Under the pieces are notes generated by a model that did not search any database, was not told where the DNA came from, and saw only the letters and a program-made list of their open reading frames with translations. Source: Gnetum montanum (Eukaryota > Streptophyta > Gnetopsida > Gnetales > Gnetaceae). Taken from it: DNA of 64,000 bases. The stretch spans positions 987,518 through 1,051,517 of the forward strand of contig MNCI01019108.1 of assembly GCA_015680685.1 (NCBI GenBank), written 5' to 3'. The position numbers and the translations under genes were made by a program. Positions 11,050-22,419 of the stretch are shown here, piece by piece; position 1 is the first letter of the stretch; each line of letters starts with the position of its first letter.

Positions 11050-13560
11050 ATGTCTTTTTCTCATAGGCGAGATGGATCCAACCCACCAATGCCACAAGAA
11101 TGTTGGGTGGTATACACACATCCAGATGAATATGTCCCCGACTTCAACTTCATCCTACATTAGGATGAGCATTTGTGCTAGCGAGACATGGAGGGAAACA
11201 TCATATTACTGCCTAACTGATCGGCTCTTGGAATGTTGTTTCACAATCTTACCAGACTAGGCATTTAGGACTATGTTGTGGAGTACATCATGGAGAGCCA
11301 TGACTATCTTGACTATTGTCCAACTAAGGCACAATGTGTATAAGACCAATAGCAGGCAGAATGATATGAACACATGAAGGGGAAACATTTTAGTAATCCC
11401 TTATTCTTACAAGGGCTGCAAGATGATGAGGAGCTTGTCTTTCATGATTCTTATTCAGTTGAACTTCCTCTGAGGCATCAGATCATTCAGTCCATCATTT
11501 AAAATAAGCAACCAAGTGACCAGGATCCCCAGGAAGATGGGGGATCACGTAGGAGAGGTCATGACAAAAGTAAAGATGGGCATGAAGATCAAGGTCATCA
11601 TCAAAGTAGAGGAGGAGATCGATACCAGGGTGGTGGTGATTCCTCTCCCTCTTCTCCATCCTCTTGCTCCACTCTACCTTCATCCAGTTCTGACTTTGAT
11701 CGTAACTATGGTAGAAAGAAGTAGGGTGATGTTGGTCACAAGGGCTGAAGGGAATAACGTGAGGGAGTGTGTGATCAATCACGTGAGTCTCACCACCAAG
11801 AAAGGAGAGGCAGCCAAAATTTTCATAGACATCATGGCCTTTAGTAGGACTATGACTCAGATGAACCACTATTGGCTACTCGAAGTATGCTCAATATCGC
11901 CGAGGTAGTTCAAATACCCAGTAGGCACTTGAAAGATAGTTGGATCAAGTGCATTGACATGAACAATATCCCCAGATTTGAAGGGGGATATAATTGTGAT
12001 CGACAAACTCACTTGCAAGCGTTTCATGATGCTTGCACCCTGCAGAACATAGATAATGATTGGAAAAAACTTAAGTTATTCCCTTGCACACTCATCAAAG
12101 AAGCAAAAAGTTGGTACTGGTCTTTGGAGCCGGAATCAATTAGGAGATTTAGTATGATGCTGGAAATCTTCAATGACAAGTATCAAACCTACTCTAGAGT
12201 GGCTAACCTGAGACACCAAATCCGAGGGTGGAAGCAAGGTGGTCATGAACCCTTGGATGTAACCATGAGTAGATACTACTCATTGTTAAATTGATGCCTT
12301 GGTTATGGCTACTGTTAGTGGGCATAGCTTTGCCATATCATTGATGGGCTCCACTTTGAAACCAGAAAGACCCTTGGCGTGTATGCCCAAGGACGACTAT
12401 TAGAGCTAAGGGCCCATCAACTGTAGCACTTAATTGAGCAAGTGGCTAAAGAAGAGGGGGAACTTAGAAAGAAGGAAAGTGTAGAAGAGTATAATCGGGA
12501 TCCCTCTATCAAAAAGAGGAAAGTCCGATTTTGTGAAGACAAGGAGGAATCACCACTAGATACAGCGGTGAATCGTAAAACCTTGCACTTACAAAAATTT
12601 GCTTCTAAAATATCATCCAAGGTTGATAAGATGTGGGACTCTTTGGACGAAAAATTTCAAAGTATTCTAAAAATCGTAGAGGAGTCCAAAGAGTAGAGTA
12701 ATGATTGTGATCGGCGTAGGAGGAAGAAAGTTGAACATGCCTACCATAAGGGTAAGGGCAAAGTTGCTATAGTAGAACAGGTTGCTGACTCTAATACAGA
12801 AGGAGATGATGAATGTGACATATGCTAATATGAACATCCTAAGGGGTGTTTTCCTATAGTGTCACATTTACAAGAGTCTGGGGTGTATGCGTTGAATCCT
12901 CGCTTGGAAAATAGGAAAACACCCCGAAGGTTGCCTTACCCACAAGGCAATCCCAGGCAGTTCCACCAATAGTAAGGATATTATCCAACTGAAGCACCAC
13001 CGCAACCTTACAAATATTTTTAGCAATGGCAGCACCCACAATCGTGGGGGATGCCACCTCCAAGACAGCAATACCCTTATCGGTAGCCAGATCCCTATGG
13101 GTACTATGTTCAGCAGCCAGTCTCCCTGCAGGACTCTTCTAGTCACGTGACTTTTCAAAATCATTACCACCCCCAAAAATAATTTTGAGTACAATCTCCA
13201 TCACATAGGAGGGAGAACCCACATCTCTACTACCCTCCTTCACCTTTTCCTGTCGTCTCTACTCAACAACATCCCACTCAATTACCACCTACTCTACCTA
13301 TGCAAGAGGAAATACCACCACAGCCATAACAATGTAACGCTATGAGGGATATCAACTTACAATCAACTCCTCATCCAAGTGGACCAGAAGCAAAGCCATG
13401 GAAACATCCCTTTTTTCAGCCTAATAACCCAAACATACCCTCACATACACTTGTGGCTAATGCCTCTGAACCTCCAATCGTCTCCACTATTCCACCCTTC
13501 AAGAAGCCTTCAAACCAAATGCCCTCCAACATATACATGGTCATGTTCACACATGCTGTG
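11050..13560 (+). pseudogene. E3 gag, decayed
   Basis: The ATG at 11050 (MSFSHRRDG) is chosen by alignment with the starts in E1 and E2. Next is the conserved N-terminal stretch VVYTHPDEYVPDFNFILH, then a Ser/Arg/Gly/Asp-rich hydrophilic region (about 11520-11720). The capsid core follows (DMNNIPRFEGGYN, HLQAFHDAC, AKSWYW, WKQGGHEPLD; about 11960-12290), then a basic/acidic helix-rich part (EEGELRKKESVEEYNRD) and a zinc knuckle C-x2-C-x3-H-x3-C at 12814-12849 interrupted by a stop. A Pro/Gln/Tyr-rich linker runs to the protease. Gag would package element RNA. About a dozen in-frame stops, but the frame is the same at both ends. Confidence 0.85.
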
Positions 13561-16500
13561 ATAAACTAGATAAAGGCAAGTTATCTTCCTTAGAAATTGA
13601 CTGATTCAAGAAACCCCCTCATCTATCTTTAAGTGGCAGGAAATGAGCCATGTAAAGCTCTTATGGATTTTGGGTCAAGAGTCAACTTGATTTCACATGA
13701 CATGTACAAGACTTGGAACCTACCCCTTTTAAAGAAGAGCAACATTCAGCTCAAGTTGGCAGACCAATCCATTACTATTCCCTTAGGATTGGTGGAAGAC
13801 ATTGTGACCACCATTTGTGGGTGGTCCTATCCTGCGGACTTCCTTGTCATTCGTATTGAGAATTTCAAGGGAAACCTTCCAGTCATAATGGGAAGAGCCT
13901 GGCTAAGCACAATGGATGTAAGATTAGGACTCTGAGATCTTTCCCTTGATATTTCAAATGAAAATCCTTTTGTAAAGATCAAGAAGAATCGTGTTCCATG
14001 CATCACATACAGCGACTCTGGGTGCAATTGTGTGCAGTAGCTGTGGTCTGCTAAGTGGACATCTATTCAAGCATGCAGTTGGTGTACCAAGGAATCACAG
14101 GTTTAATAATGCCTATACATAGTAGCCACAAATCAAGAGGATACCCAGTGGCTGACCACTAACCCTACTAGCAGCACCTTATGCATGGAACCATCTGAGA
14201 GGCTTGTACGCACCTATGTCGAGAGCATGGATGATTTGGAAGAGGTCCATCAACAAGTATCCACTGTTGATGACCATGATGATTGGGGAAAGTTGCAAAT
14301 CCCTAAAAGTTTTAAACAGGAGCCCTTGAAACTCAAATCCTTACCGGCCCACTTAGAATATGCATTTTTGCAGAATGGGAAACCGGTGATTATCAATGCC
14401 ATCCTTTCTCCTAGGCAAAAGAAGAAGTTACTGAAGGTGGTGAACAAATGTGATGCTACTTTTGCATGGTCATATCTTGAATTAATAGGGGTTGATCCCA
14501 GGGTTTGCCAACATCAGATTTATATTGACCCCTCCATGAAGCCATGATGACAACCACAAAGGCGGTTGAACCCCAAATTGAAGTAGGTCGTCAAAGATGA
14601 AATCGAGCAGTTTCTAAAAGCGAGGTTCATCTACTCCTTTGCAGATAGCGAATGGGTTAGCCCATTCATTATTGTGCCAAAGAAGGGTGGCAAATGGAGG
14701 GTCTGTATAGATTTTCGATTGCTCAACATGGCTACCTTCAAGGATCACTTCCCGCTCCCATTTGTAAACCAAGTGTTGGATACCATTGCAGGGCATTATT
14801 ATTATAGCTTTTTGGATGGTTAGAGTGGCTATAAAAAAATCCAAATTGCACCAGAAGACCAGGCCAAAACAACATTTACAAGTCCCTGAGGGACTTTTGC
14901 ATACAAAAAGATGCCCTTTGGCCTATATAATGCACCTGCTACTTTTCAACACCTTGTCCTCAGCATCTTCCAATAGCAAATTGGTAATGGGGTAGAAGTC
15001 TTCATGGATGACTTCTCTACCTATGGAGCCACGTTTGAACAAGCCTTGGACCACCTTGAGCAAGTTCTGAAAAGATGTGTGGAAACTAATCTACGGCTCA
15101 AGTGGCAAAAGAGCCACTTAATGGTCCAAGAGGGCACTATTCTAGGGCACCGTATTTCACAAGTAGGGATTAGCGTAGATCCTGAAAAGATTAGGGTCAT
15201 CCAAGGAATCACTAGTCAACCAAGCACCGTAAAAGATGTTTAGTCATTCCTTGGCCACTTGGTTACTATCGGTGCTTCATTGAAAATTTCTCAAAGATCA
15301 CCAAGCCGTTGGTGGAACTCACAAAGAAAGATGCTCCATTTGTCTAGACTAGGGAATGTGAATCTGCATTCCAAACGCTTAAATAGAAACTTGTAGAAAC
15401 TCCAATTCTATGGGCACCTAATTGATCCAAACCCTTCCACATCATGATGGATGCATCCAACTATGTTGTGGGAGCCATGCTTACATAGTGGGATGACTAG
15501 AAACGCCCATACTATATTCATTGTGCAAGCCGTAGCATTGTGGGTGCTCAACTTAACTACATCACCACCGAAAAAGAGTTAATGGTGGTGGTGTTTACTT
15601 AAAAAATTCTAATACTATGTGCTCAGGTACAAGGTGTTTATGCATATCGACCATAATGCCATCTTGTTCCTGATGAACAAACCAACAGTGAGCCCTCGTA
15701 TCATATGGTAGCTAGTGATTCTTCAGGAATTTGACCTCACGATGGTAGACCAGAAGGGAATTGAGAATGTGGTTGCTGACCACTTGTCTCAGTTACAATG
15801 GGATGAGGCAGAAGAGGAGGAGCCACTCTCTGACCAATTTCCAGATGAACTTCTATTTGCGGGAGTGATCAATAAGCAGGTGCCCAATGAATCACCTTGG
15901 TTCAGCTACATCCTCAATTATCTCACAACCCAGGAATTGCCCAAGGAGTGGGACCATCGGTAGAAATAGTAATTTCTCCATAAGCCCAAGTGCTTCATGG
16001 AAATCAATGGCCACCTTTATAAGGTGTGTGCAGATGGCCTGGTTCGATGGTGCATCCCTAATGATGATACATTGTGCATCCTCCAAGATGCTCACAAGGG
16101 CCCATGTGAGGACCACTATGCTAGACAACGCACGATCATTAAGATCCTACTTGCAGGATATTACTAGCCTACACTCTTTAGGGATGCCCAATGGTTCTCC
16201 TGCTCTTGTGACTGATGTTAGAGAGATGATGGGATGACTGCATGCATGGAGGGACCTCAATAGTGGATTCATCCACTGGAACCCTTCAACATTTGGGGCA
16301 TCAACTTCATGGGTCCCATCACACCCATGACCAACAGGAAGGCGTACATCATCGTCACTGTTGATTACTGCACAAAGTGGGTGGAGGTGGTAGCCATCAT
16401 TGACTGTTCCTCAAACATCACCACACGATTTATCCAAGGCAAATTGTAAATAGGTTTGGCATGCCACATGCGCTCATCTCAGACAATGGAATGCATTTCA

Positions 16501-17174
16501 CGGGCATCACTTTTCGTAAACTCATGCAACACTTGGGGGTTGCCCATAAATTTACAACACCTTATCACCCCAAAGCCAATGGGTAGGCTGAAGTCACCAA
16601 TAGGGAGATTACCAAAATCCTCACTCGAACCATTAGTAAATATAGGAGGGACTATAGCACCAAACTTAGTGATGCCCTCTGGGTCTATTACTCCACTTGG
16701 AAACTTTCTATAGGTTACTCTCCTTACGAGTTAGTGTATGGAAAGCTACTAAAAATTTCAATCTAGGTAGAACTTCAGACACTATCTACAACCAATGACT
16801 TGGGCCTTGACCTGCCCCTAGCACAATGTGAATGACTTATCAACTTAAGTGTGCTAGATGAGAATCAATTAGTGGCCTTGTCAGCAAATGAGATACACAA
16901 GGCCTATAATAAGAAACATCATGATCTTAGGATTTGAAAGGTAACATTTCGATGTGAAGACAAGGTACTCTACTAGAACCCCACACACGTACCACAACAT
17001 ACCAAGTTTCAAACACTGTGGGAGGGATCCTATATTGTCTCCGAAACCTTTCCATCCAGGGCCTTGCTTATACACAAACCTAAGGATCCCATAAGAACAC
17101 AGTTGGTCAATAGGAAACAATTAAAACCTTTTCATGAGCTCCATCAAACCAGTGCTACTACCTTATCATCATAG
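13561..17174 (+). pseudogene. E3 pol (protease-RT-RNase H-integrase), decayed
   Basis: Protease at about 13633-13935 (ALMDFGSRVNLIS, with D-F-G-S at the catalytic site, then IMGRAWLST). RT at about 14290-15240 (KFRMCIDF-type block, PFGLYNAPATFQ, catalytic FMDDFSTYG at 15001-15030). RNase H at about 15430-15780 (MDASN, IDHNAI, VVADHLSQL). Integrase at about 15890-17174, with HHCC remnants, IIVTVDYCTKW for the first Asp, SDNGMHF for the second and AEVTNREI for the Glu, then WEGSYIVSETFPSR. Two compensating frame shifts fall near 15255 and 15600, and another near 16450. Stops occur throughout. gag and pol share a net frame, so a single gag-pol polyprotein is likely for the ancestral element. Confidence 0.88.
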
Positions 17175-17386
17175 GGATAGCCTCATTCCATTCTTCGGGT
17201 CTCCTCCTCCTAGCCTAGTTGTGGGGAAGATCGTTCTCCATGCTAATCCACTCCACTAAGCTCTGCACTATTTTTGGAACTTTTTTGTTTTACACTTTTT
17301 TGTTTTCCAACATCATTCATATGTTTGCCAATTCTTACTCAATTTTTCTTTCTTTAATTACTTTTTTATTTCTTTTTTTTCTTATT

Positions 17387-17390
<4 letters not shown>

Positions 17391-17419
<29 letters not shown>
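17391..17419. repeat. TG dinucleotide microsatellite
   Basis: About 14 perfect TG units inside the E3 spacer. E1 and E2 have no such run at the equivalent place, so it expanded after the copies diverged. Confidence 0.95.
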
Positions 17420-17421
<2 letters not shown>

Positions 17422-17865
17422 AATTTCCAGTTGGTTACTAATAAATTATGTTATTGTCATCAGACGTGTGGTGCGGTTGGTTTTCGTTGTGATGAATTGC
17501 ATGAAATGGTGCACCTATTCTATCTAGCTCCTGTCCTCACATTGTTTCTCTTGGAATTTACATCTACTTTCGTCTCATAAAATCGACAATGAGTCCACGT
17601 CATTCACCCATTCATCCACTCCATGGTTTTTCTCCCTTTGGGAACATGCAAACCCCCTTCACTTAAAAACATTTTAATTAATGTGTGACCTGTGTAGTTC
17701 CCAGAATTAGGGATGACCCAATGGTTTGAATCGGGTGTGACTTCAAGGGAAATGCAACATTCATTGTACTTTTCTATTCCCTAGTTTGTGAAAGTGTCCT
17801 CACGGATTTCTTACCACTCCAAGTTCTTTTATACAAGGAAGATCCCTAGCAATTTGACCTTGCAT

Positions 17866-18023
17866 GGTGTGGTCCTCATCACAAAAACACAAAAAAAAAT
17901 GAGGATTCAAAGCACACCCCTTGGTCAAATGCATACAAACCAACATGGGTCTTTGCATGGTGTGGTTCCCACAAAATAAAAATAAAAATAAAATAATAAC
18001 TATGTGGGAATTGAAAGCACACC
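17866..18023 (+). repeat. duplicated inverted repeat (hairpin) in E3 spacer
   Basis: Two copies of a hairpin. Copy 1 arms are GGTGTG (17866-17871) with CACACC (17913-17918), and TCCTCAT (17873-17879) with ATGAGGA (17899-17905). Copy 2 arms are GGTGTG (17959-17964) with CACACC (18018-18023), and TTCCCAC (17966-17972) with GTGGGAA (18004-18010). Loops are A-rich and differ in length. The inner arms differ between copies, yet each pairs fully with its own partner. Confidence 0.7.
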
Positions 18024-18839
18024 CCTTAGACCGCCTCTCATAGGCCACAAGCACTAGTTATGGGACTTGCTTCGTCCCCTCTAACTTTGTCACATTTCAC
18101 TTCCTTCCTCTCATGGATGTTGGAGTGGTGGTTCTCTATGGGTGCATTCTTGTACTCTTGGGGGTGGATGAGTCTTTGCATGTGGTTGTGATGTCACTGT
18201 ATGTGGTTGGTTCTGGGTTTGAACTTGGAAAAGGTCCTGCCAGGTCACTTAACCACAACTTCACATGGGGTTTCATGTGACTAATAATTGAAATTCCAAT
18301 TTCCACTTCTCTCTCTTCATCCATTTCTCTCCATGACTCACCTCACTACCTATCTTATGTTTTGATGATTTGTCGTGATTTTCATGAACTCCTAATGCTT
18401 CGGTGGGTTCTCATAGATGCAAGTATTAACTTGTGTCACCATTCCTTAACTTTGGTGCCTAAGGACTCTGGTGTTGATGATATGCAAGGGCTACTAAGGC
18501 TACTGCCTGCTATGGGGAGGACCCACTTGCATATCCCTAGTTCTGTTTGTTAATCTCCCATCCTCTTAATATTGTTGGTTGCTTATTTTTGTGCTACCCA
18601 TTGCTCGAATTCTTCTCTGTAGAGTTCTTTCTCATAACATTCTCCTTCCTTTAACTCTTTTTCTCACCCCACTTACCTTCCTCTTTCTCTTAGCCAAGTC
18701 CCCGGTCTCTCACACTCTTCAACCGTCCCAATTTGGCATTTTAAATTAATTTTTTGGGCTTTTTATTGTCTGGTCAATGTTGGTCAATGCATACAACACC
18801 CTTGCATCGACTAGGCCCTGTATACGTAGCCCCCTGCGT

Positions 18840-18880
18840 ATACGTGACCCTATCGACATAGCAATAAAACTCTATATATA
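18840..18880 (+). promoter_or_regulatory. internal U3-like promoter for E3 ORF3
   Basis: CCCTATCGACATAG at 18848-18861 is followed, about 19 bases after the CCCTATC, by TATATATA (18873-18880). The E2 5' LTR has the same arrangement on its own strand: CCCTATCAACATAG (from 35007 leftward), then TATAAATA about 23 bases later (34978-34971). The E2 spacer has CCCTATCAATG followed by TATACATATG (26302-26293). The block lies about 430 bases upstream of the ORF3 ATG. Direct observation is the similarity and position; promoter activity is inferred. Confidence 0.55.
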
Positions 18881-19029
18881 CCCTCGTTGCACTCCAAATT
18901 TTTGGCCACTTTGCACACAACTTGGGGGGAGATTTTTCATTTTTTCTGCTTCACTTCTTCTTCCCAAGCACCTACATTTTCTATCGCGTGTCCGAATCAA
19001 CCTATCCTTTCCCTCTTTTGCAACCGAAG

Positions 19030-19308
19030 GTATGCTCTCAGTCACTGGGGGTGAGGTCTATAGAAAAATTAATTAATTAAAATTACAATTATTAAATACT
19101 TAACACCTCTTAGGAGAAGAAACAAAAGCAATAGTTTAACCTACAACTCATGCATCATTGTTTTTGTTTCTAAACCATCAACTAATACTTCGGGAAATTT
19201 AATGGGATGCACATGCCAGTACCATAACTTAGTCAAACTGAGAAGGTCTATGAGGGCCATTTTGAGCAACTTATGCACAATTTAATTAATGGTTATGTTT
19301 GATTGCAG
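19030..19308 (+). other. putative leader intron before E3 ORF3
   Basis: Donor GAAG|GTATGC at 19029/19030 and acceptor TTTGATTGCAG directly before the ATG at 19309, giving a 279-base AT-rich intron. E2 has an aligned donor AGAG|GTAAGC (GT at 26164-26163), about 380 bases before its ORF3 ATG; its acceptor reads AA instead of AG. E1 has GTTCAC at the aligned donor (32-27). Inferred from sequence only. Confidence 0.5.
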
Positions 19309-22161
19309 ATGGCACAAAAACTAAGGCATCCAAGGGGAGAAGGACCATCATAACCAAGGGACAAGCAACTAAGAATGGGAAGAGGATGAGGTGTGTGGCA
19401 CCCAAAGCACGCAGAGGGCCCCCATGAAACTGGCCCCTTCTGCGAAGGACCTGATGTGGAATCTATTCATCAGATCCCTAAAGAGGAGATTCCTAGTGAA
19501 AAATTGCAAGGGGATGAGACTCCAGTCATAGCGCCACAGCTTAAGGTCACCCTAAGCCAAGCATGTCTTGATGCTATTAGGCCAAGGGAGGTGCAACGAA
19601 TGGTTCTACAAGAGTTGAACTTTGGATCATTTCTAGAGAATGCACTAGAAGATGTGAAGACCCAATTGCAAAACTCTCCTATGTGGCCAATCATCACATC
19701 TAGTGGTGAATGGTATTTAGGAGAGACTTATCTCTTCTAGACAAATCAACAACTGGTGTCCAGAGTAAGAATCAATGACATTTATGTCTCTTACTTTGTA
19801 GAAGCAATCACATAAGCTTTGGGATTACCAGAGACTAGAGCTAATGTGGCAGAGATCCCTAAGCAAGCAAATCCTAAGGTAAAAGGGGAGTGGATTAGGT
19901 GGTGCTATGGGGTAGATAGCAAGGATTTTGGCACTTTAACCATCGCAGAGATGGTATACTCAAAAATTGCATCTTACCACTTGAATCCACTGGTAAGACC
20001 TAGCAAAATCATGACCTTCTCTGCTCGTGCATGTGCCGCTCTAAGCGGAAAGTTTCCAATCATCCTTCCATAGTTGTTTTTGGAGATTGAGAAAAGATTC
20101 ACTAAAAGTAAACGTGGAAGGTGGGCTCTACCCTTTCCCTGCTTAATCAGAAAATTATGCAAATGAGTAGGGATAGCACGATATGCCAACAACACACTTT
20201 CACATGTCCCAATTGCCTCATGGCAGGAGATGATGAAGGATAAGACTCTAGCCACCACACAACTTAAGGAAGAGCAACAACCACCTCCACCACTTGTGCA
20301 AACAAGAAGGTCAAGCTTGTAGACAATTGCAGAACACATACGCAAAATCCAACAATCACTCTTGAGTCAACAAGAGCAATCTATAGGGATCAGTGGAGGA
20401 GAAGACCCTTCAATCTATCACCCTACGATGAGCCATTTGGAGTAAGTGGCTTCATCAATGAGTGTGCTAGAAGGAGTAGGGTCGATGTTCTCTGTCACTT
20501 GAACACAAGTACCTACAAGAACTGATCCTAGTGTCTAAGAAGTAACAGTCTCCACCCAACAATTATTTCTTGAAATTTTAGGAAATGACACTACTTTTTT
20601 GGTACACCTAAAGGATGGAGAGGGGGAAACTATCCTGGTGATGTAGTACCAGGGACAAGAAATTAGGGCTAAAGTGGTTGCTAACACGATTGCTATAGTC
20701 CTTAATGCACCGATGGCAGCTGTACTAGATGTACACGAACTTGAAGATGTATAGGCATCCGTAGGGACTTCACGTAGTAGGATCGATGCAACCCGACATG
20801 AAGAACTATTAGACCGACTAGTGGAAACTGGGCAACCGCTTCCAGATGTCTTTGATCTTCTAGATAACATTACTATAACCTAGTCGGAGTTGATCTTAAT
20901 AAGGGTTAAGAGCCTCATCTTGGAGGGGTAACTTGAAGTAGCTTAAGCAAATTTTCAACACTTGGTGAAGAAAGTTGCTTAATTAAGGGCCCAACTTGCT
21001 GATCTAGCTTTCCTCAACCATGAACTCATCAGAGATTAAGATTTTCAACAGCTTCAAGCCAAACTCCAAATAGTTGAGGATGAGCAAGAGTCAACAATCT
21101 TTGATAAGTCTTTGACAAATGCTCATACATATCATCTAAGCAAGAACTTGGTGGAGGTTCATTAGGAGAATGCCAAGTTGACCATTGAAGTTCATCACCT
21201 GCATAATGTTGGTATTAAAATTTAGCACATAAAAAACTTTATCCAACAATAGCAGGAGGAGCTAGCCTAAGTGAACACTGATGTGAGGAGATTGGCCACC
21301 GAAAATCAAAATCTGTCTATGGAGGAGGTTCGAGCCTTATGAAAAAAATCAACCCTCAAAATCACCGCTTGGAAAAATGAAGCCCTTAAGCTTGAAAAAG
21401 TTAAAAATCATTACAGGGACCAAGTGGGATTGCAGAAGGAAGTGAATGAAAAATAGATTCAAGTTGCAAAGGCCAAATTAAGCCAAGCACTACAGTAGCT
21501 CCGAGAAGGAGGCAAGGTGTGGAAACCCATCTTTGATGGATTAAAAGCCTACAACCAGGCTGAGATCCACCTCAAGGAATTATAGGTTGAAGAAATGATA
21601 GAGTACATGGAGTTGGCCAACCTTCGCTATGCGAACTTGGCTATGCTAACAACTAGAAAGCTGTGGTCTGACCTAGAAAAGCAAGTGGCCACCTTGTATT
21701 CTTTATACGAGGGTGAGTTCCAAGTGCATAAAGTGACAAAACAAAAATTGAAAATAGCAAATGCGGAACTTGAGGTTCTCCACAAGCATTTTGAAGGGTA
21801 ACATGCGGTTGCTGAGAACTTGGCCCGACGACTGAATGACTACCAGTAACTACAGACATCAATCTAAGCATTCAACATCGAATGAAAACAGTTTGCAGCC
21901 TGGTTTTTCAATCTGAAAGAACTCTTTCCTGCACTTCCATTCCCTTGGGAGGTTCTAGTCCTAACACACATTGGTGAAGTTGCTTGGATAGTGAACAATC
22001 CTAGAAGTAAGAAAGAGAAAATGAGGGCTCTCTTGGAGGCTTTTTGGTTACCTCTGGAAGTTGTAGTTGCTACGGGACAACCATCATCTGTGCCACCACC
22101 ACCACATGCACTAGAGGCTGGTGAAGGCCTGTCAGAACCACCACCACCAGTGATGGTGTGA
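19309..22161 (+). pseudogene. E3 ORF3: plant-transposon-protein-like domain plus coiled coil
   Basis: One 951-codon frame (stop included) from the ATG after the putative acceptor to TGA at 22159-22161, with about 29 internal stops but no net frame shift. Residues ~80-300 (W..I..SGEWYLGE, NDIYVSYF, ALGLPET, GEWIRWCYGVDSKDFGTLTIAEMVYSKIASYHLN, ALPFPCLIRKLC) resemble the 'putative plant transposon protein' domain often carried by plant Ty3/gypsy elements. Residues ~520-850 are Lys/Glu/Leu/Gln-rich and look like a long coiled coil. The tail is Pro-rich (PPPPHALEAGEGL). Function is unknown. It is not a recognisable envelope: I see no signal peptide or membrane segment. E2 carries the same ORF, split by E3. 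Most stops are TAG/TAA where Gln or Trp codons would be expected. Confidence 0.72.
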
Positions 22162-22419
22162 ACTTCTCTAGAAATTTTTGCATCTTTTAGCACAACAAAG
22201 AATCCAAGATTGTCGAGGTGTTTAATTTTGTCTCTGAACATCACCATTTTGTAATTCATTCTTCTCTGTACACTCGAGCACTTGGTGCATCAGTAAAGTT
22301 AGTGTCTTTGTAGATGTGTTATGTAATGTGTGTCATGTCATGTGTGTTGTAATAAAAACTTCATACCTTCCAAATTGTAATGAAACTTGAGGATGAGTTT
22401 TCATTTAGTCGTGGGGGTA
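22162..22419 (+). other. E3 3' untranslated segment and polypurine tract
   Basis: Non-coding 3' end after ORF3. The polypurine tract GTGGGGGTA lies at 22411-22419, directly before the 3' LTR. A short T/G-rich stretch (22290-22360) lies upstream. No gene. Confidence 0.8.

Larger units (their letters stand above)
17175..18840 (+). other. E3 post-integrase spacer
   Basis: About 1.7 kb without a recognisable gene between integrase and the ORF3 promoter-like block. It holds a TG dinucleotide run (17391-17419) and two tandem copies of an inverted repeat (17866-17918 and 17959-18023), each with an A-rich loop and followed by CACACCCCTT. It also has T/C-rich stretches. E1 and E2 carry one copy of the inverted repeat in their spacers. 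Short open frames here look random. Confidence 0.75.

Noticed and set aside
11516-11908. Plus-strand frame 11516-11908 as a separate Arg/Val-rich protein
   Set aside because: It is out of frame with the Gag reading, whose Ser/Arg-rich linker uses the frame of the ATG at 11050.
17388-17580. Cys/Val-rich small proteins over the TG microsatellite
   Set aside because: They are produced by translating the dinucleotide repeat and its flank.
19974-20345. Minus-strand frames across ORF3 (19974-20345, 20535-20870, 21864-22259)
   Set aside because: Shadows of the plus-strand ORF3, whose reading aligns with E2 over its whole length.
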